5,418 nt of DNA, from positions 1 through 5,418 of the forward strand of contig CAYWSH010000221.1 in the NCBI GenBank assembly GCA_964460655.1. Reading direction: 5' to 3'. The translations under genes were made by a program, and so were the position numbers. Under the pieces are notes generated by a model that saw only the letters and a program-made list of their open reading frames with translations, was not told the DNA's origin and made no database searches. Position 1 is the stretch's first letter. Every line of letters begins with the position of its first letter. Shown in pieces: positions 1 through 5,418 of this stretch. The stretch is from CAVUAF01 sp964460655. GTDB taxonomy: Bacteria > Acidobacteriota > Terriglobia > Terriglobales > Acidobacteriaceae.

Positions 1-985
1 GCTTCCCCAACTGCGCCAGCTCCCTGCGTGCTGCCGCCGCCTGCGGCGCGCTGGGCGCCTCTTTCAGGAACTGCTTGTATTCCGCCGCCGCTTCGTCGAG
101 GTGGCTCATCTGCTGCAAGGCCTTCGCTGCCACGTAGTGTCCGAGCGCGTATTTCTGGTGTTCTTCCGCGTGCAGCGTCTGGACGCGCGTCACCACGTCA
201 GCGAAGTGCCCGCTCAAGAACGACGCTTCCGCCGCATACAGCAGCGCCTCCTGGTTCAGCGGATCGCTCTCCAGTGACTTTTTCAGGAGCGCATCCGCGT
301 CGGCATACTTCTGCTGCTGCAGCGCGATCTTGCCCAGATTGGTGTAGGCGCGCGCGAAGTGGCTGTTCAGTTCGACGGCCTTTTCGAAGTTTTTCCGCCC
401 GCCTTCGAGGTCGCCCTGCTGCATCAGCACGACGCCCAGGTTGTTGTAGGCCTGGTCGTATTCAGGATAGAGCTCGATCGCCCTGCGAAAAGCTTCGGCG
501 GCTTTGACGAGGTTGCCATCTTTGAGCGCATCGTTGCCCTGGTCGAGCGCCTTCTTCGCATTGCCGGGCGCCATCATGCGGCGGAGCGGGACCGTGGATG
601 CACTCGGTGCGACCACTTCGCTGTGTTTGTGGCGTACCGTGATCGTAACGGTCTGGTCGCCGCGCGCCGGCGTGATGTCGTCCACCACGGTCTCTTCGAT
701 CGTGCCACCAAAAACACGGATGCGGTAGGTCAGCGGCCGGTCGCCGCCGCGCGCCCCCACAGTGCTCAGGATCGGGATGCGCGCCCGGCCGTTCGTATCG
801 GGTGAGACCTCGCGGAGCACGCTTCCGTTGGCGTCCACTACCTGGATATGGATGTCGGTCGCCCCCGCCGTGTCGAGGTGCATGGGCCCGCTCTCATCCA
901 GCAGCAGGACCTGCATGTTGACCGTCTGTTGCCCCCAGGCGGAAGCGGCGAGCAGCAAGAGGATCAGGGCGTTACGGCACCGCAT
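1..985 (-). CDS. Secreted TPR-repeat protein with N-terminal beta-rich domain (3' end missing)
   Basis: The frame is open from an ATG at 985 to the window edge, giving 328 codons with no stop, so the C-terminus is missing. Residues 1-18 form a Sec signal peptide (basic MRCR, a leucine-rich core, then ASAWG before QQ), which predicts export. Residues about 22-118 look beta-rich, alternating hydrophobic strands with D-x-x-G turns (VVDANGSVLREV, then DTNGRARIPI), and resemble a transthyretin- or carboxypeptidase-regulatory-like fold. A short linker leads to TPR units at about 143-176, 177-210 and 211-244. These show the usual pattern (AYNNLGVVLMQQGDLEGG, AYTNLGKIALQQQKYADA). Weaker helical pairs follow at about 245-311. 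TPRs bind other proteins; the partner is unknown. A GGAG sits 13 nt before the ATG, a rather long spacing. The gene follows the receptor gene on the same strand but lies beyond that gene's terminator. The TPR call is firm. The fold of the N-terminal domain and the cellular role are inference. Confidence 0.9.
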   Translation of the reverse strand, partial: MRCRNALILLLLAASAWGQQTVNMQVLLLDESGPMHLDTAGATDIHIQVVDANGSVLREVSPDTNGRARIPILSTVGARGGDRPLTYRIRVFGGTIEETVVDDITPARGDQTVTITVRHKHSEVVAPSASTVPLRRMMAPGNAKKALDQGNDALKDGNLVKAAEAFRRAIELYPEYDQAYNNLGVVLMQQGDLEGGRKNFEKAVELNSHFARAYTNLGKIALQQQKYADADALLKKSLESDPLNQEALLYAAEASFLSGHFADVVTRVQTLHAEEHQKYALGHYVAAKALQQMSHLDEAAAEYKQFLKEAPSAPQAAAARRELAQLGK

Positions 986-998
986 ACGATTTACGATA

Positions 999-1002
999 CT
1001 CC
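999..1002 (-). promoter_or_regulatory. Weak ribosome binding site for the TPR gene
   Basis: GGAG on the minus strand, 13 nt upstream of the ATG at 985. The spacing is longer than ideal, but the signal peptide that begins at this ATG supports the start. No other in-frame start with a good site is visible upstream. Confidence 0.4.
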
Positions 1003-1008
1003 GTCGCA

Positions 1009-1020
1009 GCAACGCGTTGC
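1009..1020. repeat. 12-bp perfect palindrome upstream of the TPR gene
   Basis: GCAACGCGTTGC is a perfect palindrome. It lies in the 50-nt gap between the receptor terminator's T-run and the TPR start codon, 24 nt from the ATG. It could be a dimeric-regulator site or a small leader hairpin, or it could be chance. No function is demonstrated. Confidence 0.35.
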
Positions 1021-1035
1021 TAATGCCAGAAAACG

Positions 1036-1063
1036 AAAAAAGGGCCGGCAGAAAGCCGGCCCT
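1036..1063 (-). terminator. Rho-independent terminator of the complete receptor gene
   Basis: On the minus strand a 9-bp perfect GC-rich stem (AGGGCCGGC pairing with GCCGGCCCT, 5-nt loop TTTCT) runs directly into six T's. It begins 19 nt after the receptor's TAA stop. The plus direction lacks a T-run, so it should act on minus-strand transcripts only. It separates the receptor gene from the downstream TPR gene. Confidence 0.9.
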
Positions 1064-1082
1064 CGAGAAACAGGTTCAGGTT

Positions 1083-4000
1083 TTAGAAGGTGAACTTCGC
1101 CCCGAGGATCATGGACCTGGCAGGCTGGTAGACGCTGGCAAAGCCGTAGCGAGCTGCAAGCGTCAAGGCCTGCTGGTTCGGTGCAGTGCGATAGTCCCAG
1201 CCACCCAGCACCTTCGCCCAATCGAAGCCCGGATCGCCGGCGAACTGCGCGGTCCGGAAGAAGTTGATCTTCTGGGCCGTTGATCCGGTCGGCGTCTCGT
1301 TGTACGCCATCGCGTTTCGAATGTTGAAGAGGTTGAACACCGTGGCTTCGAACCGCAGCCGCATGTTTTCGTGCGTGGAGCTGACCTTTACTTCATGCGA
1401 CAGGTTGAAGTTGGTGTTGGTGTAGGCCGGGGTGCGACGCCCGCGGTCCACGCTGTCGACCGTCCAATCCCCGTTCGCCGCGCGGCTGAAATTCACCCAA
1501 TTGCCGCGGTTTTCGGCATACTGGCAGGATGAAGCCGTGCCGAACACCGGGATACAGGTGTTGACCGGCGTGCCCGCATAGAGGGCCTGCGTGAAGCCCA
1601 GGACCGTCTCCTGGTGGAACCAAGGCAGGCGATAGAAGCCCTGCATGTCCACCGTGTTCGGGCGGTCGGTCGCCAGCGGCCCGAACTGGATCGCGCCACT
1701 GGGTACGAACTGCATGGTCGGCCAGTCGAAGTCGCGGTGGTTGTTGGGTGAATGGCGTCCACCCGAACCATCGGTGGGGTCGGTATTGGTCAAGCCCGCG
1801 TAGTTGCCGTACAGCCGGCTATACGTGTAGTTGATCGCGCCCCACCACTTGCCGGCGCCAGGACGACGCGACAAGCGGAACTCCAAGCCGTCGTAGTTGC
1901 GGATGGCCTTCGGCTGCGCCGGGCACGATGGGCACAGCGCCTGCGTGATGCCCGAACCGGAAGCGGCGCGGTGCAGCAGGTCGCCGAACGTCGTGCCGGG
2001 GTTGCCGATGTAGAAGCCGAGGTTGTCGGTGATGCCGATGTCCTCGATGGCCCAATCCAGGCGCTTGCGCGCATAGCGGGTCTCGAAGCTCCACATCGGG
2101 CTGACCGCCCAATCCGTGCCGACCACGAACTCGTGCTGTTCCATCGGCTTGATCTTCGGGTCAACGCCAGGATCGGTGGTGTTGATGACGTTCTTGCGCA
2201 GGTCGAGGTGCTCGATGAACCGGCCTACCGTGACACCATTGGCCGGGCCGACCGTCGGGCCACAAGCGTGGCCGGAGACGTTCTGCGGCTGAATGGTGGT
2301 GAAGTCGGTGAAGTCCATCGCGTACACGCAATTGCGCCAGTAGTCGCCACCGAACGAACCACGCGGCAAGCCGTACTTCATGATGTCAAAGAACTTGCCA
2401 TAGCTGGCAAACAGTTTGACCTTGCCGTTGTGGAGCAGATCGTAGGCGCCGCCGATGCGCGGGGCCACCTTCTGGCTGAAGTCGAAGCTGATGTGGTCGG
2501 CGCCGGCGCGATAGGGAGGCAGAAACTCCTTATCCATACGCACGCCGAGGTTCAGCGTCAGGCCCGTGTGGCCCACGGTCCAGGCGTCCTGGAAGTAAAG
2601 GCCGTGGTTGAAGGCCGACACCTTGCCGTTGACGTCCACACCATCTTGGACCGTGAAGTAGCCGTACTTGCCGCGGCACTTGCCGGCCGCGCTAGCGCCA
2701 TACGTCGTCACGTTCGCCGTGATGATCGAATCGCACGCCGTAGCGCTCGTCTGCACGGAGTACGAATCATCCCAGTTGACCGTGACCAGCGCGGTCTTGT
2801 AGCCCGACACCACGTCATTCGCCTGCCGCATCATGTCGTAGCCGCCCTTGAAGGTATGGCTACCCCAGAAGTTGCCGACGAAATAGCTGGCGTTGATGTG
2901 GGTATCGTGGCGCTTGTACGCATCGAACAGCGTCTGGAAGTTGCTGCTCATGTTGGTGAACGCCACGTTGACCAGGCTCGCTGCCACTTGGCTCGCGATG
3001 GCGCCGCCCGCTAAGTCGCGGCTCTGCGCCGTGACGTTGGTGTTGAATGCGTAGCGGATGCCTTCCGGCCTGCCGCGGTCCTGGTTGTCCGTGAACCAGT
3101 AGCCGAAGCGGCCCGAAACGACCAGCTTGGACGACGGTGTCCAATCGGCGCCGAACGCGTACACAGCGTTCGGGTTGACGGAACCGAAGTCCGCGCGGAT
3201 CGTCGCCGGATCGATGCCGGCGCCGGTGTTCAACTGGCAGGTCGCCGTGGAAGTCGTACAGGGCACGCCCGGGGCGCTGAAGCCATACGCGCTGTCCGGA
3301 GTGGGCAGCGACGAACCGGTCGTGCGCGAGTACGCGTAATTCCACGAGGCATACAGCTTCAGGGAATTGAATGGGCCGTAGTCCAGGCGGTTATACGCGT
3401 TGTGCTGCGTGAACGTGCGGGTGAAGTTGCGCTTCCCGGGGTTGCTCGCTCCCGTGAATTGCACCGTACGCCGCAACGTATCGCTGGTCGGAATGTAGCT
3501 GCTGAAGAGGAACAGTTTGTTCTTGAAGATCGGACCACCTACCGTATAGCCGGGCTCCAGGATGCGCCGATAGTCTTTCTTCGGCACGTAGTATTCCGGA
3601 GTACCGTCGGTACGGTTCGCGGTGCTGAGCGAGGTGCCTGGCCGCAGGCGCAGGCCGCAGCCCGTCGTTGCGCCCGTGAATACGTTGCACGGATCATTCG
3701 CGTTCAGCGCGCTGAGCTGTGCGTAGGTCAGCAGGCTGCCGTGCCAGGTGTTCTTGCCACGCTGCGCGATCACGTTGACCACGCCGCCTACGGCGCCGCC
3801 GTATTCGGCTTCGAAACTGGACGACTTGATCTGCACTTCCTGCACGAAGTCCGTCTGGAAGGCCTTGCCGACACCACCATCCTGAATGTTGGTGATGTTC
3901 ATGCCGTCGGCCATGTACACGTTCTCCGAGTCGCTGGCGCCATCGATCTGGAAGCCGCCGGCGCCACGCCCGACGCTCTGCAGGGGTTCCTGCCGCGCGC

Positions 4001-4502
4001 CCGGGGCCATGGGGATCAGCGAGAACGCACTCCGCCCCTTCGGGATGTTGTCAATGATCTCTCTCTGCACTTCGACTGCGACTTTCGACTGTGTGACGTC
4101 GACGATCGGTGCTTCGCTCGTCACTTCCACCGTCTGCTCCACCGCGCCCACTTGCATGGTCACATCGATCGTGGGCAGACGACCGGTCGAAAGATCGATT
4201 CCGCTCTGCTTGTAAGAACGGAATCCCTGGGCCGTCACCGTCAGCGTGTAGGTGCCGATAGGTAACTGCGAAAAACGATAGGCGCCGGCGCTGTCGGTCG
4301 TGGCTTTCTGTCCGCTACCGAGGAGCGCAGGGCTCGCGACGGAAACAGTCGCATTCGCGACCACAGCTCCGCTTTGGTCTTTCACGTGGCCTTCGATACC
4401 CGCCGTCGTCTCCTGCGCGTACGCGCCGGTGACCAGCAGGCAACAGGCCAGCGTTCCGAAAACGAGCCAACGTGTTGCTGTTTTGCTAAGGATGTTGCTC
4501 AA
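1083..4502 (-). CDS. Oar-like TonB-dependent outer-membrane receptor with carboxypeptidase-regulatory-like domain
   Basis: A complete 1139-aa protein, typical length for acidobacterial Oar-type receptors. It should sit in the outer membrane and import an unknown ligand using TonB/ExbBD energy. Residues 1-29 are a Sec signal peptide (core WLVFGTLACCLLV, cleavage after AYA). Residues about 35-116 form a CarboxypepD_reg-like domain (GIEGHVKDQSGAVVANATV, then DSAGAYRFSQLPIGTYTLTV). EQTVEVTSEAP at 122-132 is a TonB-box-like stretch. The plug, about 140-247, includes IDGASDSENVYMADGMNI and the hallmark FEAEYGGAVGGVVNVIA. The rest is a beta-barrel ending in GAKFTF with a terminal phenylalanine, the usual BAM-recognised end. 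The start is TTG, chosen because GGAGG lies 5 nt upstream and the signal peptide follows at once; the next methionine is residue 116. After the signal peptide, all 12 cysteines fall in six local pairs. The substrate cannot be read from sequence. Polysaccharide, peptide or siderophore uptake are all possible. Confidence 0.96.
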   Translation of the reverse strand: MSNILSKTATRWLVFGTLACCLLVTGAYAQETTAGIEGHVKDQSGAVVANATVSVASPALLGSGQKATTDSAGAYRFSQLPIGTYTLTVTAQGFRSYKQSGIDLSTGRLPTIDVTMQVGAVEQTVEVTSEAPIVDVTQSKVAVEVQREIIDNIPKGRSAFSLIPMAPGARQEPLQSVGRGAGGFQIDGASDSENVYMADGMNITNIQDGGVGKAFQTDFVQEVQIKSSSFEAEYGGAVGGVVNVIAQRGKNTWHGSLLTYAQLSALNANDPCNVFTGATTGCGLRLRPGTSLSTANRTDGTPEYYVPKKDYRRILEPGYTVGGPIFKNKLFLFSSYIPTSDTLRRTVQFTGASNPGKRNFTRTFTQHNAYNRLDYGPFNSLKLYASWNYAYSRTTGSSLPTPDSAYGFSAPGVPCTTSTATCQLNTGAGIDPATIRADFGSVNPNAVYAFGADWTPSSKLVVSGRFGYWFTDNQDRGRPEGIRYAFNTNVTAQSRDLAGGAIASQVAASLVNVAFTNMSSNFQTLFDAYKRHDTHINASYFVGNFWGSHTFKGGYDMMRQANDVVSGYKTALVTVNWDDSYSVQTSATACDSIITANVTTYGASAAGKCRGKYGYFTVQDGVDVNGKVSAFNHGLYFQDAWTVGHTGLTLNLGVRMDKEFLPPYRAGADHISFDFSQKVAPRIGGAYDLLHNGKVKLFASYGKFFDIMKYGLPRGSFGGDYWRNCVYAMDFTDFTTIQPQNVSGHACGPTVGPANGVTVGRFIEHLDLRKNVINTTDPGVDPKIKPMEQHEFVVGTDWAVSPMWSFETRYARKRLDWAIEDIGITDNLGFYIGNPGTTFGDLLHRAASGSGITQALCPSCPAQPKAIRNYDGLEFRLSRRPGAGKWWGAINYTYSRLYGNYAGLTNTDPTDGSGGRHSPNNHRDFDWPTMQFVPSGAIQFGPLATDRPNTVDMQGFYRLPWFHQETVLGFTQALYAGTPVNTCIPVFGTASSCQYAENRGNWVNFSRAANGDWTVDSVDRGRRTPAYTNTNFNLSHEVKVSSTHENMRLRFEATVFNLFNIRNAMAYNETPTGSTAQKINFFRTAQFAGDPGFDWAKVLGGWDYRTAPNQQALTLAARYGFASVYQPARSMILGAKFTF

Positions 4503-4581
4503 TGCACCCTCCTTATAGAGTTCGGCAAAAACTTTGATTTTGCGAGCGGCATGGTCGCCGCTCGGTCCGGCGAAGCCGGAC
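4503..4581 (-). promoter_or_regulatory. Structured 5' leader and strong RBS of the receptor gene
   Basis: Read on the minus strand, three perfect-stem hairpins follow one another. The first is 7 bp with a 3-nt loop (4581-4565). The second is 8 bp with a 6-nt loop (4564-4543), with no spacer after the first. The third is 6 bp with a 7-nt loop (4543-4525) and shares one base with the second. The Shine-Dalgarno AAGGAGGG follows at 4514-4507, with its GGAGG core 5 nt from the TTG start at 4502. A 17-codon frame starts at an ATG in the loop of the second hairpin (4552) and ends in a TGA at 4501-4499 that overlaps the TTG (TTGA). The RBS is clear. A regulatory role for the hairpins or the small frame is inference, and I recognise no known riboswitch. 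Confidence 0.5.
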
Positions 4582-4642
4582 GGGGAAAACTTGGGCCCGA
4601 AGACACTATTCCGATGGGTAATTGTTCAGCATTCTCAAGCCC

Positions 4643-4671
4643 ATAATCGCGTAGCGCAAGTGCTTTTTTAA
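4643..4671 (-). promoter_or_regulatory. Weak sigma70-type promoter candidate for the receptor gene
   Basis: On the minus strand TTAAAA (4671-4666) and GATTAT (4648-4643) are separated by 17 bp. Each matches the consensus hexamer at 4 of 6 positions. A transcript from here would start near 4636 and carry a leader of about 134 nt that includes the tandem hairpins. It lies in the most AT-rich patch of the gap. The match is weak enough to arise by chance. Confidence 0.25.
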
Positions 4672-4683
4672 GTTACAGTTCCG

Positions 4684-4740
4684 CCGCGTTCCCAGTTGGT
4701 AATATGCGATTCCATAGGGAACGCCGAGTCCGCGTTCCAG
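4684..4740. promoter_or_regulatory. Cluster of GGAACGC motifs, possible operator
   Basis: Two direct copies of CTGG(G)AACGCGG lie on the minus strand at 4740-4730 and 4695-4684, and GGGAACGCCGA lies on the plus strand at 4717-4726. The plus-strand copy and the 4740-4730 copy form a perfect 7-bp inverted repeat, GGAACGC with GCGTTCC, around a 7-nt spacer (4718-4738). The cluster sits just upstream of the promoter candidate, about 48-104 bp before its predicted start, where activators often bind. The motif is seen; the operator role is inference. Confidence 0.3.
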
Positions 4741-4847
4741 AATTCACAGAAAACGCCAAAATGCGCCAATCGTGTTGCGTGGGCGGAGCCACAATCCCCG
4801 GCTTGGTTATGGCGGCGGCGAGGCCGGCTTGCGCGCCGAGCAACGAG

Positions 4848-4870
4848 AGAGCCGCTTTAGCCCCGGCTCT
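4848..4870. repeat. 7-bp stem hairpin, possible intergenic repeat
   Basis: AGAGCCG pairs with CGGCTCT across a 9-nt loop. In the plus direction it runs into four T's (4870-4873, the first one paired), but no plus-strand gene lies upstream, so a terminator role is doubtful. On the minus strand the middle reads GGGCTAAAGC, similar to GGGCTAAAGCCC-type palindromes I recall from acidobacterial intergenic regions. That resemblance is from memory. Confidence 0.35.
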
Positions 4871-4911
4871 TTTCCCGTGAGCACGTTCCACGCACAGCCC
4901 ACTATCAACCG

Positions 4912-5081
4912 CGTCATCCTGAGGCCTGCTCTTTGCCGAAGGATCTCACGAGTGCTTGCGCCATTCCTGCCGGCAGCAGTCTTTCAAGCAAGGTCTGTGG
5001 TTGAAACGCCTTGCGGCAGCCCGGATGGCGCCGAGAGCGGAAGGATCCTTCGTCCGCAAAGAACGCGGTCTCAGGATGACG
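4912..5081. repeat. 170-bp imperfect palindrome, REP-pair or MITE-like element
   Basis: The ends are perfect 12-bp inverted repeats (CGTCATCCTGAG at 4912-4923, its complement at 5070-5081). Further matching blocks follow inward in the same order on both arms: CTTTGC (4931-4936 with 5056-5061), CGAAGGATC (4937-4945 with 5044-5052), GCGCCAT (4958-4964 with 5025-5031), CTGCCG (4967-4972 with 5014-5019) and TTTCAA (4982-4987 with 5001-5006), leaving a 13-nt centre. It could fold into one long hairpin, or be two head-to-head copies of one unit. No coding capacity or clear target-site duplication is seen. GTCATCCTGAG...CGAAGGATC units recur between genes in several acidobacterial genomes as I remember them, which suggests a dispersed family. 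Confidence 0.7.
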
Positions 5082-5108
5082 GCCTAGATGATTGGGTAAT
5101 GCGAGCGG

Positions 5109-5140
5109 AAAAAACGGGGCAAGGCTTTCGCCTTGCCCCG
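5109..5140 (-). terminator. Rho-independent terminator of the upstream receptor gene
   Basis: A perfect 11-bp stem (CGGGGCAAGGC with GCCTTGCCCCG, 4-nt loop GAAA on the minus strand) is followed by six T's on the minus strand. It starts 20 nt after the TAA of the partial receptor gene. On the plus strand the same stem is followed by ATATTTTT (5141-5148), so it could also stop transcripts coming the other way. It ends the upstream unit before the long noncoding gap. Confidence 0.92.
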
Positions 5141-5160
5141 ATATTTTTGCTGCGCGAAAG

Positions 5161-5418
5161 TTAGAAGGTGAACTGCGCCCCGAACTCCGCGCGGAACGAC
5201 TTCGGGATCACCGTGCCGCTCGCCGTGATGTAGCCGGCGGGCGTCCCGAAGTTCGCGTTACGCGTGTTGGTGAAATAGTTGCTGCCGTAGTTCGCGCGAT
5301 TGGTCAGGTCGAAGCCTTGGAAGATCAGCTTCACGTTCGACCGCTCGCCGAACTTGATCGTCTTGGCAACGCGCGTATCCAGTTGGAAGAACGGCAGGCC
5401 ACGCACGTTGTCCCAGTG
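5161..5418 (-). CDS. C-terminal end of a second TonB-dependent outer-membrane receptor (5' end missing)
   Basis: Eighty-five codons are visible up to a TAA; the frame is open at the window edge, so the 5' part is missing. An internal GTG at 5406 is not a credible start, because the family pattern continues upstream of it (HWDNVRGLPFFQLDTRVAK). The segment holds the last barrel strands of an Oar-like receptor: FFQLDTRVAKTIKFGE, VKLIFQGFDLTNRANYG and a final RAEFGAQFTF with terminal phenylalanine. This fits the family in which the barrel ends with an N-x-(T/F)-N-R-like turn and an aromatic tail. The complete receptor downstream ends similarly (GAKFTF), but the preceding 80 residues are clearly different, so the two are probably distinct subfamilies with distinct ligands. 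It has its own terminator and a long gap before the next gene, so co-transcription is unlikely. Confidence 0.88.
   Translation of the reverse strand, partial: HWDNVRGLPFFQLDTRVAKTIKFGERSNVKLIFQGFDLTNRANYGSNYFTNTRNANFGTPAGYITASGTVIPKSFRAEFGAQFTF

Noticed and set aside
28..805. Overlapping plus-strand frames at the left end
   Set aside because: They are shadows of the minus-strand TPR gene, whose signal peptide and TPR motifs are clear in one continuous frame.
1008..1028. Possible sigma54 promoter (TGGC...TTGC) before the TPR gene
   Set aside because: The distance between the GG and GC elements is 5 bp longer than the strict sigma54 spacing allows.
1752..3014. 420-codon open frame on the plus strand
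   Set aside because: It lies wholly antisense to the receptor gene, its translation is low-complexity in R, A, V and D with no domain pattern, and long antisense frames are expected opposite GC-rich genes.
3402..4265. 287-codon open frame on the plus strand
   Set aside because: Antisense to the plug and N-terminal region of the receptor, which is unmistakably coding; no recognisable motifs in the antisense product.
4673..4891. 72-codon minus-strand frame in the intergenic gap
   Set aside because: Composition is unremarkable, no ribosome site or domain is visible, and it covers the hairpin and the GGAACGC cluster.
4900..5095. Target-site duplication flanking the 170-bp element
   Set aside because: The sequences just outside the inverted ends (AACCG on the left, GCCTA on the right) do not match, so transposition is not directly shown.
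4772..5164. 130-codon plus-strand frame in the intergenic gap
   Set aside because: It runs across the palindromic element and the terminator hairpin, has no convincing ribosome site and no protein-like pattern.

Overview
The window looks like the chromosome of an Acidobacteriota member, possibly Solibacter/Bryobacter-like. The clues are high GC, Oar-type TonB-dependent receptors with an N-terminal carboxypeptidase-regulatory-like domain, a secreted TPR protein beside them, and intergenic palindromic repeats of a kind I remember from acidobacterial genomes. This assignment rests on protein style only. No 16S or other marker gene is present.

All convincing genes lie on the minus strand. Read in the direction of transcription (right to left) they are: (1) the last 85 codons of a TonB-dependent receptor (5418-5161), followed by a strong hairpin terminator (5109-5140); (2) a 658-bp noncoding gap (4503-5160) holding a 170-bp near-palindromic REP/MITE-like element, a smaller hairpin, a cluster of GGAACGC motifs, a weak promoter candidate and a hairpin-rich leader; (3) a complete 1139-aa Oar-like TonB-dependent outer-membrane receptor (4502-1083) starting at TTG behind a strong Shine-Dalgarno, with its own terminator (1036-1063); (4) a secreted TPR-repeat protein (985-1) that runs off the left edge.

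The two receptors are both outer-membrane importers of the SusC/Oar style, but their C-terminal regions differ enough that they look like different subfamilies and not a recent tandem duplication. The TPR protein is predicted to be exported, so it may act in the periplasm or at the envelope near the receptor. That link rests on proximity and a shared exported fate. A terminator separates the genes, so they are not a simple operon.

I found no CRISPR array, tRNA, rRNA, transposase or clear new defence or biosynthetic system. The signals most worth a second look are the 170-bp palindromic element, the structured leader with a 17-codon ORF overlapping the TTG start, the GGAACGC cluster, and the six closely spaced cysteine pairs in the receptor barrel.
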